64,000 nt of DNA, from NCBI GenBank assembly GCA_023416995.1, contig JAEZGI010000083.1:20517-84516 (forward strand), in the 5' to 3' direction. Of this stretch, positions 35,708 to 46,141 are shown piece after piece. Numbering within the stretch: the stretch's first letter is position 1; every line of letters starts with the position of its first letter. Made by a program: the position numbers and the translations under genes. The DNA is from Bacteroidota bacterium (GTDB lineage Bacteria; Bacteroidota; Bacteroidia; Chitinophagales; Chitinophagaceae). The notes under the pieces are model-generated. The model was not told the DNA's origin. It did not search any database and was given only the letters and a program-made list of their open reading frames with translations.

Positions 35708-38700
35708 ATGTCGACAGCGCAAAAGGTCACGACCGTGCTTGATTCAGGCACGTATGAGATTATCCGAAACAGGTTAAATGAACAGCGGCTTGATCTGGCC
35801 GCCCGTCTTGCCAGGCTCAATAAGGCCAGGCATGAAATCTTTAGCTCGACTGGGTTCGAACTCATTTCAAATCAAAGGATCACTACCGAAAATCATGGTG
35901 AGGCCCGTGGCATTATCGCTATAGGTGATCTTTGTATTTTTGGTTATAACGTTCATTTTGGCCTGCGCGAAAACATCAAACTGAGTGATGTATTCAGCAT
36001 CTACAAGTTTACCAGCGATCATTTTGAACCCCAGTCGCTTACACTGATCGATGACCCCACGTTCACCACCGACTTTACAAACCTTTATAAATATTACCGC
36101 GATTCGCTATTTGCGAAATTTTCATTGTCAGGCAATTACCTGTACATGATTTTTCACACCAGCAAAAATCCGGACGACAGGAAAGCATTTAAATGGCTCA
36201 TCAAAAACAACACGCTTTCTTATGTGGATGACCGAAGCGTGCACGAGGTGCGTAAGGCGCCGCAGCATGATTTTGAATGGGTGAAGACAACACTTGAAGA
36301 TAGGCGACTGGGCGTACACCCGCATATATCAGTGCTTGACAAAGTATTTATCGAAGCACTAAATGGCGATATCACTTTCAAAATAGAAAACAACACAACT
36401 ACCGGGCGGGGCATATATCACGAGCCGGTAATGAACAAAGATCAGCAGTTGGATGATGCTGAATACTGGTATGCAGATCTTGGCAACCTGGTAGCAGTAA
36501 AGATCAAACCCTACCAGGAGGCGCCACGGAGCTTTCTATTTAATGTGCGCACAAAGGAAGTGAAACCAATTCCGATGCTGTTGGATGCGGGGATCTTGCT
36601 TCCGGATAACCAGGGTGTCATTTTTCCAAATGGTTACTACCTGCAAAACGGTGATTATAAAATATTTGAATCAACCGTTTCCGAACTTGAATTTATACGA
36701 AGTCAACCTTCCCCAAACGGCGAGGATATCCTTTATGTTTTTTACCAGGTTCGTTTAAACACTTATGTGCTGATGTCATACAATGTAATCGCACAAAAAG
36801 TGGAAACACCTATTGTCTGTAATGGCTTTACAGTGTTTAATGATGGCAAACTCATCTTCTTTCGTACAGAAAAAGAAGCAGTGCGACATCACCAGGTGCA
36901 AATCTGGCAAACACCCTACACACTGGTGCTGAAGGAAAATGAAGCCATGCGCGACAATGTATTGTACAAGATAGGGAACAAAGATATTGTTAGTGCCATG
37001 GCTGAAAGCCAGGAGGTAATTCAGTTGTTAAGTAAAGAAGATTCTTATTCCAGATTATACGAAGACATACACAAACGTGCAACCGACATCATCGATGCTT
37101 ACTTCTGGATTAAGGACCCCGCCACTTTTGACCTCGCCGGCCCGCTGCAGCAAATCAGAGATATCGCTAATACTGCGATCGATGAATTTGCAAAAGTGCA
37201 GGCACAACGGCAACATGCACGTGACGCGCTCGCTGCCATGCAGCAAAGGGTTGATCAGTTGTTGATCAATGTCCGGAATACCGTGGTTGGCTCGCTGGAT
37301 CAACTGGTGCATCTTCTTTCTCAGACGCGACAAATGCAGGGTGCTGTGATAGACCTGGGAAACATAAAGTATGTTGCTCCTGCAGCGATAGACGCTTTGA
37401 AAGAAGTGCTTGAAGAAAATAACAAAAGACTGTCACACGATACGATCAGTTTCCTGCTAAAGGATACGGCCCTTGAACCATATGAAAAGATGGTACTTGA
37501 CCGGAAAGCTGAAGTGGCATCAGTCACAAAGGCAATCGATGCACAGGATATTGAAAAAGGTGTAAAAGATATTGCGGCAGAGCTTGAAATGCTGATCGAT
37601 ATCCTGAACAGTTTAAAAATAGAAGATACCACCCAGAGTACCCAGATCATTGAAAAGATCTCACTGATCTTTGCTTCATTAAACGAAGTCAAAGCTGAAT
37701 TGGTTCGTACGCTTTCCGCTCTTCGCAGCAAAGAAGCAACCGGGGAGTTTTATGCGCAATTGACCTTATTGGAACAAGGCATTGTTAGTTTCCTTGACCT
37801 GTCATCATCGCCTGAGAAATGTGAAGATTATCTCACCAAGGTAAGTGTGCAGATTGAGGAATTGGAGAGCAAGTTTGCAGACTTCCCCGAGTTTATCATG
37901 AAGGTCGCTGATAAACGCGACGAAGTGATTAAAGCTTTCAGCGGCAGAAAAGAGATGTTGATTGCCCAGATCAATAAACGCACAGCATCGCTTGAGCAAA
38001 TTGGTCTGCGTGTATTGAAAAATGTTGAAAACAAAGCGCGCTCGTTCGACAGCAAAGAGGCTATCTATGCGTTTTTTTCTTCCGATCTGATGATCGGCAA
38101 AATCCGAAATCTGGTAATTGACCTCAATGAACTTGGAGATGTGGCTAAGGCAGAAAACCTCGAAAACCTGCTCAAGGTGGCCCAGGAAGACGCTTTACGT
38201 AATCTGAAAGACAAAACTGAGCTCTTTGTTGATGGCCAGAACATCATTGCCCTGGGCGATTATAAATTCGTTATCAATAAACAGGTGCTGGATCTGAGCA
38301 TCATCCGGAAAGACGAAAGACTGTTCTTTCACTTAATTGGCACCAGTTTCTATAAAGAAGTAACCGCAGAATCTTTATATCAATACCGGCATATCTGGGA
38401 ACAGGAACTTGTTTCAGAGAATACTGAAGTTTACCGGGGTGAATATCTCGCTTACCAGGCAGTACAGGAAGCGCTTATGAACCCACATGCAGATTTTGAT
38501 CACCTTGCCTTTATTAATGATCGTACCGAACGTGATTATGGCGCATCATATCTTAAAGGAGTTCACAATACGGATGCCGCGCTTATCTACGAAAAGCTCA
38601 TGACCATCCATGAATCGCTTGGCGTGTTAAGATTTGCACCAGGGGTTCGTGTGGCTGCACAGCGTTTCTGGTTCGGACTTGAAAATGAAACACGTGAGCG

Positions 38701-40672
38701 CATGTACCAACTCATTTTGGCAGCGCATGCAATCGGTCAAAGTTTCCCGGGCAGCAGACAATATACATTTGTATTGCAGGAGATTGCTTCAAAATATGTT
38801 GGACAGCGTCTTGCACAGACAGTCATCAGCAAAATGGAATTAGCTGAATACCTTTACCATGAATTTGCTGCTGCCGGCTCTGCTACTTCAGACATATCGC
38901 GGAACGGTGGAAACCCGAAAGATCAAAAATTATCGGAGACACAGGATGGACATACTCTTACGACTTCAACCATAAAGGTTGCAGCTTCCACAGCAACATC
39001 GCAGGCATTTCATTTCACTGCCAGCCAGCAGGCAATGGCAATCAAATATGAGTTCACGCGCTTCCTGCACTCGCACAAAAAACAGAATACCTTTTTACAT
39101 GACGCGGAAAATAGTGCCTTCAACGAAGAAGAACGTTTCCGCATCATCCAAAACTGGCTACAGGCTTTTATACAACAAACAGGTGGACTGGATTTGAAAT
39201 ACCTGGAAGAAGCAACCTGTTTGTTTTTGTATAAGGACCATCATTACCGTGAACGCATTGCTTCTGATCAAACCTTGATCCATGATTTGAAAGGCGCACA
39301 TGCACTTATCAATAACCAGGAATACAAACTGGATTATCACCTTTTCATGCAAAAGATGAAGCACTATAACAACACCGTGGTACCATCTTTCAAAGCCTTT
39401 AACGACGAAAAAAACAGTTTGACACAACAATACAAAAATTCACTTAAGATCAGCGAGCTTGAGCCGCGGGTATTAAGTTCTTTTGTGAGGAATCGATTGA
39501 TTAACGAAATCTACTTCCCTTTGCTTGGCGCAAACCTGGCCCGTCAGATTGGAGCTGCAGGTGATGATAAACGTACGGCCCGTATGGGAATGTTATTGTT
39601 GATTTCGCCTCCTGGTTACGGAAAAACCACGCTGATGGAATACCTGGCAAAAACCATGGGATTACATTTTGTGAAGATCAACGGTCCAACCATCGGGCAT
39701 AATATAACATCTATTGATCCTGTTGAAGCAACAACCTCAGGTGCAAGAGAGGAGTTAAAAAAGACAAACCTGGCTTTGGAAATGGCTGATAACGTTATGC
39801 TATACCTGGATGATATCCAGCATTGCAGTGCGGAGTTTCTTCAGAAATTTATTTCGCTGGCAGATGGCCAGCGTAAAATGGACGGCATTTTCGAAGGACA
39901 TAGTAAAACCTATGATCTTCGCGGCAAGCGTTTTTGTGTTGTTATGGCCGGCAACCCCTACACTGAAAGCGGTGAGCAATTCAAGATCCCTGATATGCTT
40001 GCGAACCGGGCAGATGTCTATAACCTGGGAGATGTGATCGGAACATCAGATTATTTATTCAACCTGAGTCTTATTGAAAATGCAGTTGCAGAAAACAGGT
40101 ATTTACAAAAGATAACGAACCGCAGCTTTGGGGATCTTTATAAACTGGTGAACTTCCTGGAAACTGATGCCGACATGATGCCCGCCCTTGAAGGAAATTA
40201 CACGGCGCAGGATATAGATGATGCGCTGGCGGTGTTGCGTAATGTATTAACGATACGCGATGTTGTGATTCGTGTGAATCAACAGTATATAGCCAGTGCT
40301 GCAATGAAAGATGCTTATCGCACCGAACCTGCATTCAAATTACAGGGTTCATACCGCAATATGAATAAGATGGTTGGCAAGGTAGTGCCTTTGATGAATA
40401 AAGAAGAGCTTCATACTCTTATCCTTTCGCATTACGAAGGAGAATCGCAAACATTAACCTCGGATGCCGAAGCAAACCTGTTGAAACTTAAAGAACTTGC
40501 AGGCTTCATAAATGATGCAGAACGTGAACGCTGGGATACCATCAAAACCACGTTCAGAAAAAACAATCGTTTCGGTGGACTTGATCAGAATGACACTTCC
40601 GGACAAATGCTCATACAACTCAGCACATTTAATGAGCACCTCGAAGCAATTGCTAAAGCAATGAGGAAATAG
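35708..40672 (+). CDS. Giant AAA ATPase of the PspA/flotillin operon ('DNA repair ATPase' in databases)
   Basis: 1654 residues from ATG 35708 (MSTAQKVTT); ten more in-frame codons upstream are less plausible. The N-terminal 400 residues are beta-rich with repeat-like units (FLFNVRTKEVKPIPM, YVLMSYNVIAQKVETPI) and may form a propeller. A long helical, coiled-coil-prone middle runs from about 440 to 900. The AAA module is at about 1250-1600, with Walker A G1303-Y-G-K-T-T1308 (SPPGYGKTT) and Walker B ending LYLD1368-D1369-IQH. The usual catalytic Glu after Walker B is Asp. A sensor-1-like MAGNPYTESG and an arginine-finger-like LANRADVYN follow, as in MoxR-type ATPases. The database name refers to DNA repair, but nothing visible here or beside it supports DNA work; a membrane-remodelling motor is inference. 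Confidence 0.88.
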   Translation: MSTAQKVTTVLDSGTYEIIRNRLNEQRLDLAARLARLNKARHEIFSSTGFELISNQRITTENHGEARGIIAIGDLCIFGYNVHFGLRENIKLSDVFSIYKFTSDHFEPQSLTLIDDPTFTTDFTNLYKYYRDSLFAKFSLSGNYLYMIFHTSKNPDDRKAFKWLIKNNTLSYVDDRSVHEVRKAPQHDFEWVKTTLEDRRLGVHPHISVLDKVFIEALNGDITFKIENNTTTGRGIYHEPVMNKDQQLDDAEYWYADLGNLVAVKIKPYQEAPRSFLFNVRTKEVKPIPMLLDAGILLPDNQGVIFPNGYYLQNGDYKIFESTVSELEFIRSQPSPNGEDILYVFYQVRLNTYVLMSYNVIAQKVETPIVCNGFTVFNDGKLIFFRTEKEAVRHHQVQIWQTPYTLVLKENEAMRDNVLYKIGNKDIVSAMAESQEVIQLLSKEDSYSRLYEDIHKRATDIIDAYFWIKDPATFDLAGPLQQIRDIANTAIDEFAKVQAQRQHARDALAAMQQRVDQLLINVRNTVVGSLDQLVHLLSQTRQMQGAVIDLGNIKYVAPAAIDALKEVLEENNKRLSHDTISFLLKDTALEPYEKMVLDRKAEVASVTKAIDAQDIEKGVKDIAAELEMLIDILNSLKIEDTTQSTQIIEKISLIFASLNEVKAELVRTLSALRSKEATGEFYAQLTLLEQGIVSFLDLSSSPEKCEDYLTKVSVQIEELESKFADFPEFIMKVADKRDEVIKAFSGRKEMLIAQINKRTASLEQIGLRVLKNVENKARSFDSKEAIYAFFSSDLMIGKIRNLVIDLNELGDVAKAENLENLLKVAQEDALRNLKDKTELFVDGQNIIALGDYKFVINKQVLDLSIIRKDERLFFHLIGTSFYKEVTAESLYQYRHIWEQELVSENTEVYRGEYLAYQAVQEALMNPHADFDHLAFINDRTERDYGASYLKGVHNTDAALIYEKLMTIHESLGVLRFAPGVRVAAQRFWFGLENETRERMYQLILAAHAIGQSFPGSRQYTFVLQEIASKYVGQRLAQTVISKMELAEYLYHEFAAAGSATSDISRNGGNPKDQKLSETQDGHTLTTSTIKVAASTATSQAFHFTASQQAMAIKYEFTRFLHSHKKQNTFLHDAENSAFNEEERFRIIQNWLQAFIQQTGGLDLKYLEEATCLFLYKDHHYRERIASDQTLIHDLKGAHALINNQEYKLDYHLFMQKMKHYNNTVVPSFKAFNDEKNSLTQQYKNSLKISELEPRVLSSFVRNRLINEIYFPLLGANLARQIGAAGDDKRTARMGMLLLISPPGYGKTTLMEYLAKTMGLHFVKINGPTIGHNITSIDPVEATTSGAREELKKTNLALEMADNVMLYLDDIQHCSAEFLQKFISLADGQRKMDGIFEGHSKTYDLRGKRFCVVMAGNPYTESGEQFKIPDMLANRADVYNLGDVIGTSDYLFNLSLIENAVAENRYLQKITNRSFGDLYKLVNFLETDADMMPALEGNYTAQDIDDALAVLRNVLTIRDVVIRVNQQYIASAAMKDAYRTEPAFKLQGSYRNMNKMVGKVVPLMNKEELHTLILSHYEGESQTLTSDAEANLLKLKELAGFINDAERERWDTIKTTFRKNNRFGGLDQNDTSGQMLIQLSTFNEHLEAIAKAMRK

Positions 40673-41009
40673 CCCGCGCAGTAAGGACGTTTAAATATTA
40701 TTAGCCTGTTAATAATTTGTTTAAGTCATATCGAATATTTTACTTTGGGCATCACAACCGTGGTCAGTAGCACCTTCTGCACTATTTGTAGTTGTCTGCC
40801 GTAACTGCCTCATTGGTGAGTGAACATTGATAATGTCAGCACGACATTATACCATCAAATCATCCCCTAAATCAGACCGGCTTTCATAAGAAGCGTTGTT
40901 ATCACAACGACTGCATCACGCTTGCGTGTTTGCAGATCACTGCCACTTTGCATTTACATGCAGGGCTGGTACCAGGCTACCTATGCACTTTACGAAATAA
41001 AACGAAACC
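40673..41009. other. Leader region of the third SusC gene
   Basis: 337 bp without a gene. It contains the candidate promoter at 40716-40747, which would give an untranslated leader of about 250 nt. I see no riboswitch or strong hairpin. A 61-codon frame from 40922 overlaps the SusC start and is not convincing. Confidence 0.6.
40716..40747 (+). promoter_or_regulatory. Candidate promoter of the third SusC/SusD pair
   Basis: TTTG at 40716-40719, a 20-nt spacer, and TTACTTTG at 40740-40747. The second element matches TAnnTTTG in all but the A, and reads as TACTTTG if one base shorter. It lies 45 bp after the ATPase stop. Confidence 0.5.
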
Positions 41010-44000
41010 ATGAAATCGCAATCAGAATTAACTGTAACCAAAGTCAGGGCATACATGCTTTGCAGACTTATCCTTTTCGCAATCTCCAGTATTATTTTAA
41101 GATCTGAAATTATGGCCGGCGAACCTCCTGAACCTCAAAGCGGCAACCAGGCAGAGTTTGAAGTGAAGGGCGTTGTTACGGACAACCAGTCAAACCCCAT
41201 CGTAGGTGCTACAGTTGCGATTAAAAATCGCGCCGGTGGAACCGTTACCGACTCGCTAGGTAACTTTCGTTTGATGGCACCCGGCGGTAACGAAAGCCTG
41301 GTAGTTAGTTTTGTAGGCTATTCTCCCGTGGAGGTGGCAATCAACAATCAATCATTTCATACAATCACCCTGGGAAGCGGCCGAAGTCAGCTTGATGAAG
41401 TAGTAGTGGTTGGATACGGCACACAAAAGAAATCAAGTATAACAGGAGCCGTATCATCGATTACTATGAGCCGGGTAACAGATATTCCGGTTACAAACAT
41501 GTCGAACGCCCTTGCTGGCCGGGCAGCCGGTGTTACTGTAGTAAATACATCCGGACTGGCAGGCGCATCATCGACGGTGCGTGTAAGAGGAAGTTTTGGA
41601 GAACCGGTGTATGTTATAGATGGTATCATTAAAGATAAGGCCACCTTCGATGCACTGGATCCTAATGAGATCGACCAGATGAGTGTGCTGAAAGATGCTG
41701 CTACGGCTTCGGTCTACGGAGTGCAGGCAGGAAACGGTGTAATGATTATTACAACCAAAAAGGGATCGGCCGGAAAACCAGTGTTTACAGCCCAGACTTC
41801 GTTCACTTCATCCCGGCCAACCCTAACACCACTGGCTGACCGCACTACCGCTACAGATGAACTGATCTACCAGAACAGGGTTGTAGAATGGGCAAACGAA
41901 TACAATGGTCGTAACGATCCTTTACCAAATACACCGGCTATTTTTGATTATTTCAAGGACCGCTCGTACAATGCCAATGACTGGGTATGGAGAAACCCCA
42001 GCAATCAAAAAGCATTGATCAGCGTGAGTGGTGGAAACGAACAGATCACCTATTACTCCATGTTGAGTTACACAAAAGAAAAGGGATCTTATATAAATCT
42101 TGACTACCAGAAATTCAATCTTCGCACAAACGTTAATGCTAAAATAAGCAACGCAGTCTCACTAAACCTTAATCTCTCAGCTGCCCAACAGGCATCTGAT
42201 CGTTTTTACTGGCCGTTCTCAGGCGATGACGACTATGATGTAAGCGATTTTTACCGCGTAACCTTTAACTGGCCCAAGCTTTTCCCATTTTATATGAATG
42301 AAGATGGCACCATCGCTGACCAGATTACCAAGTATCCCGTACAACCTGCTATTGGTAGCTGGCAACTCTGGAACGTAATCGATATGGTGCAGGGTAACCG
42401 CTATATCGATACAAGACGAAGGCAACTTAACCCGATCCTGACGCTTGATGTTAAACTGGATGATCTAATACCCGGGCTCTCTACCAAACTTGTCGGCAAC
42501 TACGAGGCTAACGACTATACACGAAAAAAGTTTCTGACCTACCAGTATAATTACAAATTTGTTTCGGCTGATCCTACCAATAATCCATACCTCCCCGGAC
42601 CACCTGATCCTAACCAGATTAACATCTTTACTTTTAGCCAGAATCAACCATTTCTTCAATACCAGGTTTATACCGGCTGGAAATACCAGTTTGACTGGTA
42701 CCTGAATTATGATCGGAAATTCGGTAAACATGCTGTGAATGCAATGGCTGTATTTGAACAGGCGGATAACAAACGCATCACAACTAACGCCATTGGCTAT
42801 GCGCCGGTGTCATCAATTGACCAGATGTTCGCCTATTCGCAATCGGCTGGAAACAGGTTTGGTGATGCTGCTGAATTTATTGATCCTGCTATAACAAGAC
42901 AGGCATGGATCGGCAGGGTCAATTATAATTATGCAAGCAAATACCTGGTTGACTTCTCTTTCAGATATGATGGTACCGTGCTGGCAGCGAAGGACCAGCG
43001 CTGGGGCTTTTTCCCTTCCGCATCACTTGCCTGGCGAATCTCGGAAGAGCCATTCTTCAAAGACAACGTGTCATGGGTAAATGAACTTAAACTCAGAGGC
43101 GGTTATGGCAGCACGGGTAACCTGGTAAACGTCAGCAACAACCAGATCGCACCATTCCTCTATACACCAACCTATGCAAATGCAGGTGGCTATATGTTTG
43201 GAAACACTTACTATATCAATATAGCAACCGGACCAACACCGGTTCCTGGTATTACCTGGGCAACCAATTATGAAACCAATGTGGGACTTGATTTCGGCAT
43301 CTTCAATAGTCGTCTTTCCGGCTCCATAGATGTATTTCAAAAAAAGAAAAAAAATATTTTAGGTGCGCGCACGATAACCCTTCCTGTTACTTATGGCCAA
43401 GCACTTGCGCCTGAAAATTATGCCGCGAGTACCTTCCAGGGAGTTGAGCTATCACTTCAGTGGCAGGAACGTATTGGTGATATCGGTTATTCAGTATATG
43501 GCAACCTTGGTTATGCACGTGACCGCTGGGATGTACTTGACCCTGCAAACGCCTCCTATTACCCTGGTCAGCCACAGGATTTCCGTTACCCGGTTGGTCA
43601 CCCCAACAACCGTCTTTTCGGCTTTGAAGCAGTTGACCTGATCCGCACGCAGGCTGAACTGGATGAATTAATCGCTTCAGGATATACCACCTTCGGCAGA
43701 AAGCCCTATCTCGGCGGGATCAGGTATAAAGACATACGCGGACAAAACTTCTCCAAAACACCCGATGGTATCATCGACAACAATGACGTGGTGCTGTTAA
43801 GTAATAACGGAATTCCCCGCATCAACTACGGTGTTGGTTTCAGCCTTTCCTGGAAAGGACTCGCGATTGATGTATTGCTGCAGGGTGTCGGCAACTACGA
43901 CCGTATGATCAGTAACCAGGACGGTGAAGGTATGCGTCAGCATGGTGGCTCTGTGCGACCTTACTACCCTATCTGGACAGATGATGTATGGACACCCGAC

Positions 44001-44303
44001 AATCCTGGCGCAAAATATCCCAGGCCGATAGGTCAAAACTGGCTTGAATCCGGCACGCTTGGCTCCAGTTTCTGGTTAAGAAATGGCGCCTATCTGCGAC
44101 TAAGAAACCTGAATATGTCGTACGATTTGCCCGCAAAATGGATGAAACAACTGGGCATGACAGGAACCCAGGTTTTTGTTAACGGAACCAATCTTTTAAC
44201 CTTCTCCGAGATCAAAGAATTCCATGATCCTGAACAATTGAATTATGATTCCTACCCTGTAATGAAAAGTTTTACCGTAGGACTCAATATCAAATTTCAA
44301 TAG
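41010..44303 (+). CDS. SusC/RagA-family TonB-dependent outer membrane transporter
   Basis: 1097 residues. The N-terminus is longer than usual, with a hydrophobic stretch at about 16-33 (LCRLILFAISSIIL) serving as the signal. A carboxypeptidase-regulatory-like domain is at about 50-130 (VKGVVTDNQSNPIVGATVAIKNR), the plug starts at VVVVGYGTQKKSSITG, and the barrel ends in YPVMKSFTVGLNIKFQ. The partner SusD follows after 35 bp. No glycosidase or sensor gene is adjacent, so this is an orphan pair; the substrate could be a peptide or a glycan. Confidence 0.97.
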   Translation: MKSQSELTVTKVRAYMLCRLILFAISSIILRSEIMAGEPPEPQSGNQAEFEVKGVVTDNQSNPIVGATVAIKNRAGGTVTDSLGNFRLMAPGGNESLVVSFVGYSPVEVAINNQSFHTITLGSGRSQLDEVVVVGYGTQKKSSITGAVSSITMSRVTDIPVTNMSNALAGRAAGVTVVNTSGLAGASSTVRVRGSFGEPVYVIDGIIKDKATFDALDPNEIDQMSVLKDAATASVYGVQAGNGVMIITTKKGSAGKPVFTAQTSFTSSRPTLTPLADRTTATDELIYQNRVVEWANEYNGRNDPLPNTPAIFDYFKDRSYNANDWVWRNPSNQKALISVSGGNEQITYYSMLSYTKEKGSYINLDYQKFNLRTNVNAKISNAVSLNLNLSAAQQASDRFYWPFSGDDDYDVSDFYRVTFNWPKLFPFYMNEDGTIADQITKYPVQPAIGSWQLWNVIDMVQGNRYIDTRRRQLNPILTLDVKLDDLIPGLSTKLVGNYEANDYTRKKFLTYQYNYKFVSADPTNNPYLPGPPDPNQINIFTFSQNQPFLQYQVYTGWKYQFDWYLNYDRKFGKHAVNAMAVFEQADNKRITTNAIGYAPVSSIDQMFAYSQSAGNRFGDAAEFIDPAITRQAWIGRVNYNYASKYLVDFSFRYDGTVLAAKDQRWGFFPSASLAWRISEEPFFKDNVSWVNELKLRGGYGSTGNLVNVSNNQIAPFLYTPTYANAGGYMFGNTYYINIATGPTPVPGITWATNYETNVGLDFGIFNSRLSGSIDVFQKKKKNILGARTITLPVTYGQALAPENYAASTFQGVELSLQWQERIGDIGYSVYGNLGYARDRWDVLDPANASYYPGQPQDFRYPVGHPNNRLFGFEAVDLIRTQAELDELIASGYTTFGRKPYLGGIRYKDIRGQNFSKTPDGIIDNNDVVLLSNNGIPRINYGVGFSLSWKGLAIDVLLQGVGNYDRMISNQDGEGMRQHGGSVRPYYPIWTDDVWTPDNPGAKYPRPIGQNWLESGTLGSSFWLRNGAYLRLRNLNMSYDLPAKWMKQLGMTGTQVFVNGTNLLTFSEIKEFHDPEQLNYDSYPVMKSFTVGLNIKFQ

Positions 44304-44338
44304 GCAGGAATCATTTACAGTATTTAAAAAAACCACGA

Positions 44339-46141
44339 ATGAAAAAGTTATTAATCTATATAGTAACCATCGTTACACTCACGAACTGTTCAAAGGTTTT
44401 GGATATACCAAATCTCTCCGGCTATGATCCCTCACTGGTATGGAACGATCCTAATTTAGCCAATGCCTATCTGGGGAATATCTATGCCGGCACTTTTGGC
44501 AACTGGAGTGTATCAGCTGATGCTCAAAGTGACCAGCTTGCCGGCGTACCTTTCCCTGCCAACAACGTAACTACTGTTACCGCCGGCGCGCTTGTAGCCA
44601 TACCCGGCGAAGGGAACAACGACTGGTCGACGAATTACACCCGAATACGTTTGATTAACGATGGTATTGTAAATACGAACAACAGCACGTTGACCGATAT
44701 GGTGAAAAACAATCTGCTCGGGCAGTTCTATTTCCTCAGGGCTTATACTTATTTCCGTATGGTGCGCAATTATGGAGGCGTCCCTTACCTGAAGCAACCA
44801 CAAAACCGGTATGCAGATAGTTTGAATATTCCGAGAAACTCAACAGCCGAGTGTTTTGAATTTATGTTGCAGGATCTTGATTCTGCTTATATCTTATTGC
44901 CTCGTCGTATCCTCGCCGCTTCAGCCGACTGGGGTCGTATCGACGGTAACTTCACCCAGGCTTTTAAAGCTAAAGTTTTGTTGTATAAAGCCTCTCCGCA
45001 GTTTAATCCATCCAATCCATGGAACAACAGTTATTGGAGCGATGCATATACCAGCACAAAACAGGCTTATGATAGTTTGTCTGCCCAGGGTTATCAGTTG
45101 ATCGCAGACTACGGACAGGTGGCTTTATCAGAACGAAATGCAGAAGTGGTGTTCTCCGTAACAAATCTTTTTCCGAATAAGGTAGCTACCTGGGATAACG
45201 GCGTAAGACCGGGTTCATTAAGCCGCGGCCCTGCTGATACGGGCCCTACCTGGGAAATGGTACAGGCCTTTCCAATGAAAGATGGCAAACAGTATAATGA
45301 TCCTACCGGGCAATATTATATGACGGACGAAGAGTTTCTAAAATCATACTGGCAAAACCGTGATCCCCGTTTTGAAAAGTCAGTATTATGGAACGCAGCA
45401 TTATACCCTGTTGCCGGCACACCATCAGGATACCGCCAATACACAAGTGTAGGTATTGCCGATGCCCAGGATAACTATGGCGTAAATCCCAACACATCTA
45501 CCCGTTCACAAAATAATAACCGGTACACAGGATTTTTTATAAAGAAACATAGCAATCTTTCATTAACACAGGCACAGGTGCAACAGTATGATGTTGACTA
45601 TGTAGTGATGCGGTTTGCAGAAGTGATGTTGAATTATGCAGAAGCAGCGAATGAAACCGGCCACATTGCCGAAGCACATGAAATATTGAGACAAATCAGG
45701 CAGAGGGCAGGTATTGAAGCTGGGGCAGATGGTAATTATGGTTTGTTAGCGTCACCGCAAAGAGAAGAAATGCGCACCCAGATTATGCATGAACGCAATA
45801 TAGAACTAAGTTTCGAAGGGTTTCGCTTCCATGATCTGCGTCGTTGGAGAAGATTTGATCTGATCAGTGGCAAACAGAAACACGGGGTTGAAGCGATAGC
45901 CATCAATCCGAACGGAAGTGAGCTGCCCGTTACTGATGCACGGCCGCTGGCGTTGGCCAATCAGCTAACGGAGTCTGATTTTAAATACAGTTTGTTATCG
46001 GCGCCACAATCTGGCGTTACGATAAACAGGCTTCCCGACTCGTATTATTTCGCACCGATACAACAGAGTGTGCTCGCTGCAGGAAACAAGATCGAACAAA
46101 ATCGTGATTGGGGCGGATCTTTTAATCCCACGTTGGAGTGA
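44339..46141 (+). CDS. SusD/RagB-family nutrient-binding lipoprotein
   Basis: 600 residues with a lipoprotein leader ending in LTNC (Cys17), then SKVLDIPN. SusD blocks: LLGQFYFLRAYTYFRMVRNYGGVPYL, YVVMRFAEVMLNYAEAANETG, ERNIELSFEGFRFHDLRRW and a late YYFAPIQQSVLAAGNKIEQN. The stop codon TGA at 46139-46141 lies inside the terminator hairpin. Pairs with the preceding SusC. Confidence 0.96.
   Translation: MKKLLIYIVTIVTLTNCSKVLDIPNLSGYDPSLVWNDPNLANAYLGNIYAGTFGNWSVSADAQSDQLAGVPFPANNVTTVTAGALVAIPGEGNNDWSTNYTRIRLINDGIVNTNNSTLTDMVKNNLLGQFYFLRAYTYFRMVRNYGGVPYLKQPQNRYADSLNIPRNSTAECFEFMLQDLDSAYILLPRRILAASADWGRIDGNFTQAFKAKVLLYKASPQFNPSNPWNNSYWSDAYTSTKQAYDSLSAQGYQLIADYGQVALSERNAEVVFSVTNLFPNKVATWDNGVRPGSLSRGPADTGPTWEMVQAFPMKDGKQYNDPTGQYYMTDEEFLKSYWQNRDPRFEKSVLWNAALYPVAGTPSGYRQYTSVGIADAQDNYGVNPNTSTRSQNNNRYTGFFIKKHSNLSLTQAQVQQYDVDYVVMRFAEVMLNYAEAANETGHIAEAHEILRQIRQRAGIEAGADGNYGLLASPQREEMRTQIMHERNIELSFEGFRFHDLRRWRRFDLISGKQKHGVEAIAINPNGSELPVTDARPLALANQLTESDFKYSLLSAPQSGVTINRLPDSYYFAPIQQSVLAAGNKIEQNRDWGGSFNPTLE

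Noticed and set aside
35708..40672. Reading the giant ATPase as an SMC or RecN-type repair protein
   Set aside because: The AAA module is C-terminal and MoxR-like, without an ABC signature or hinge; the neighbours are membrane proteins.
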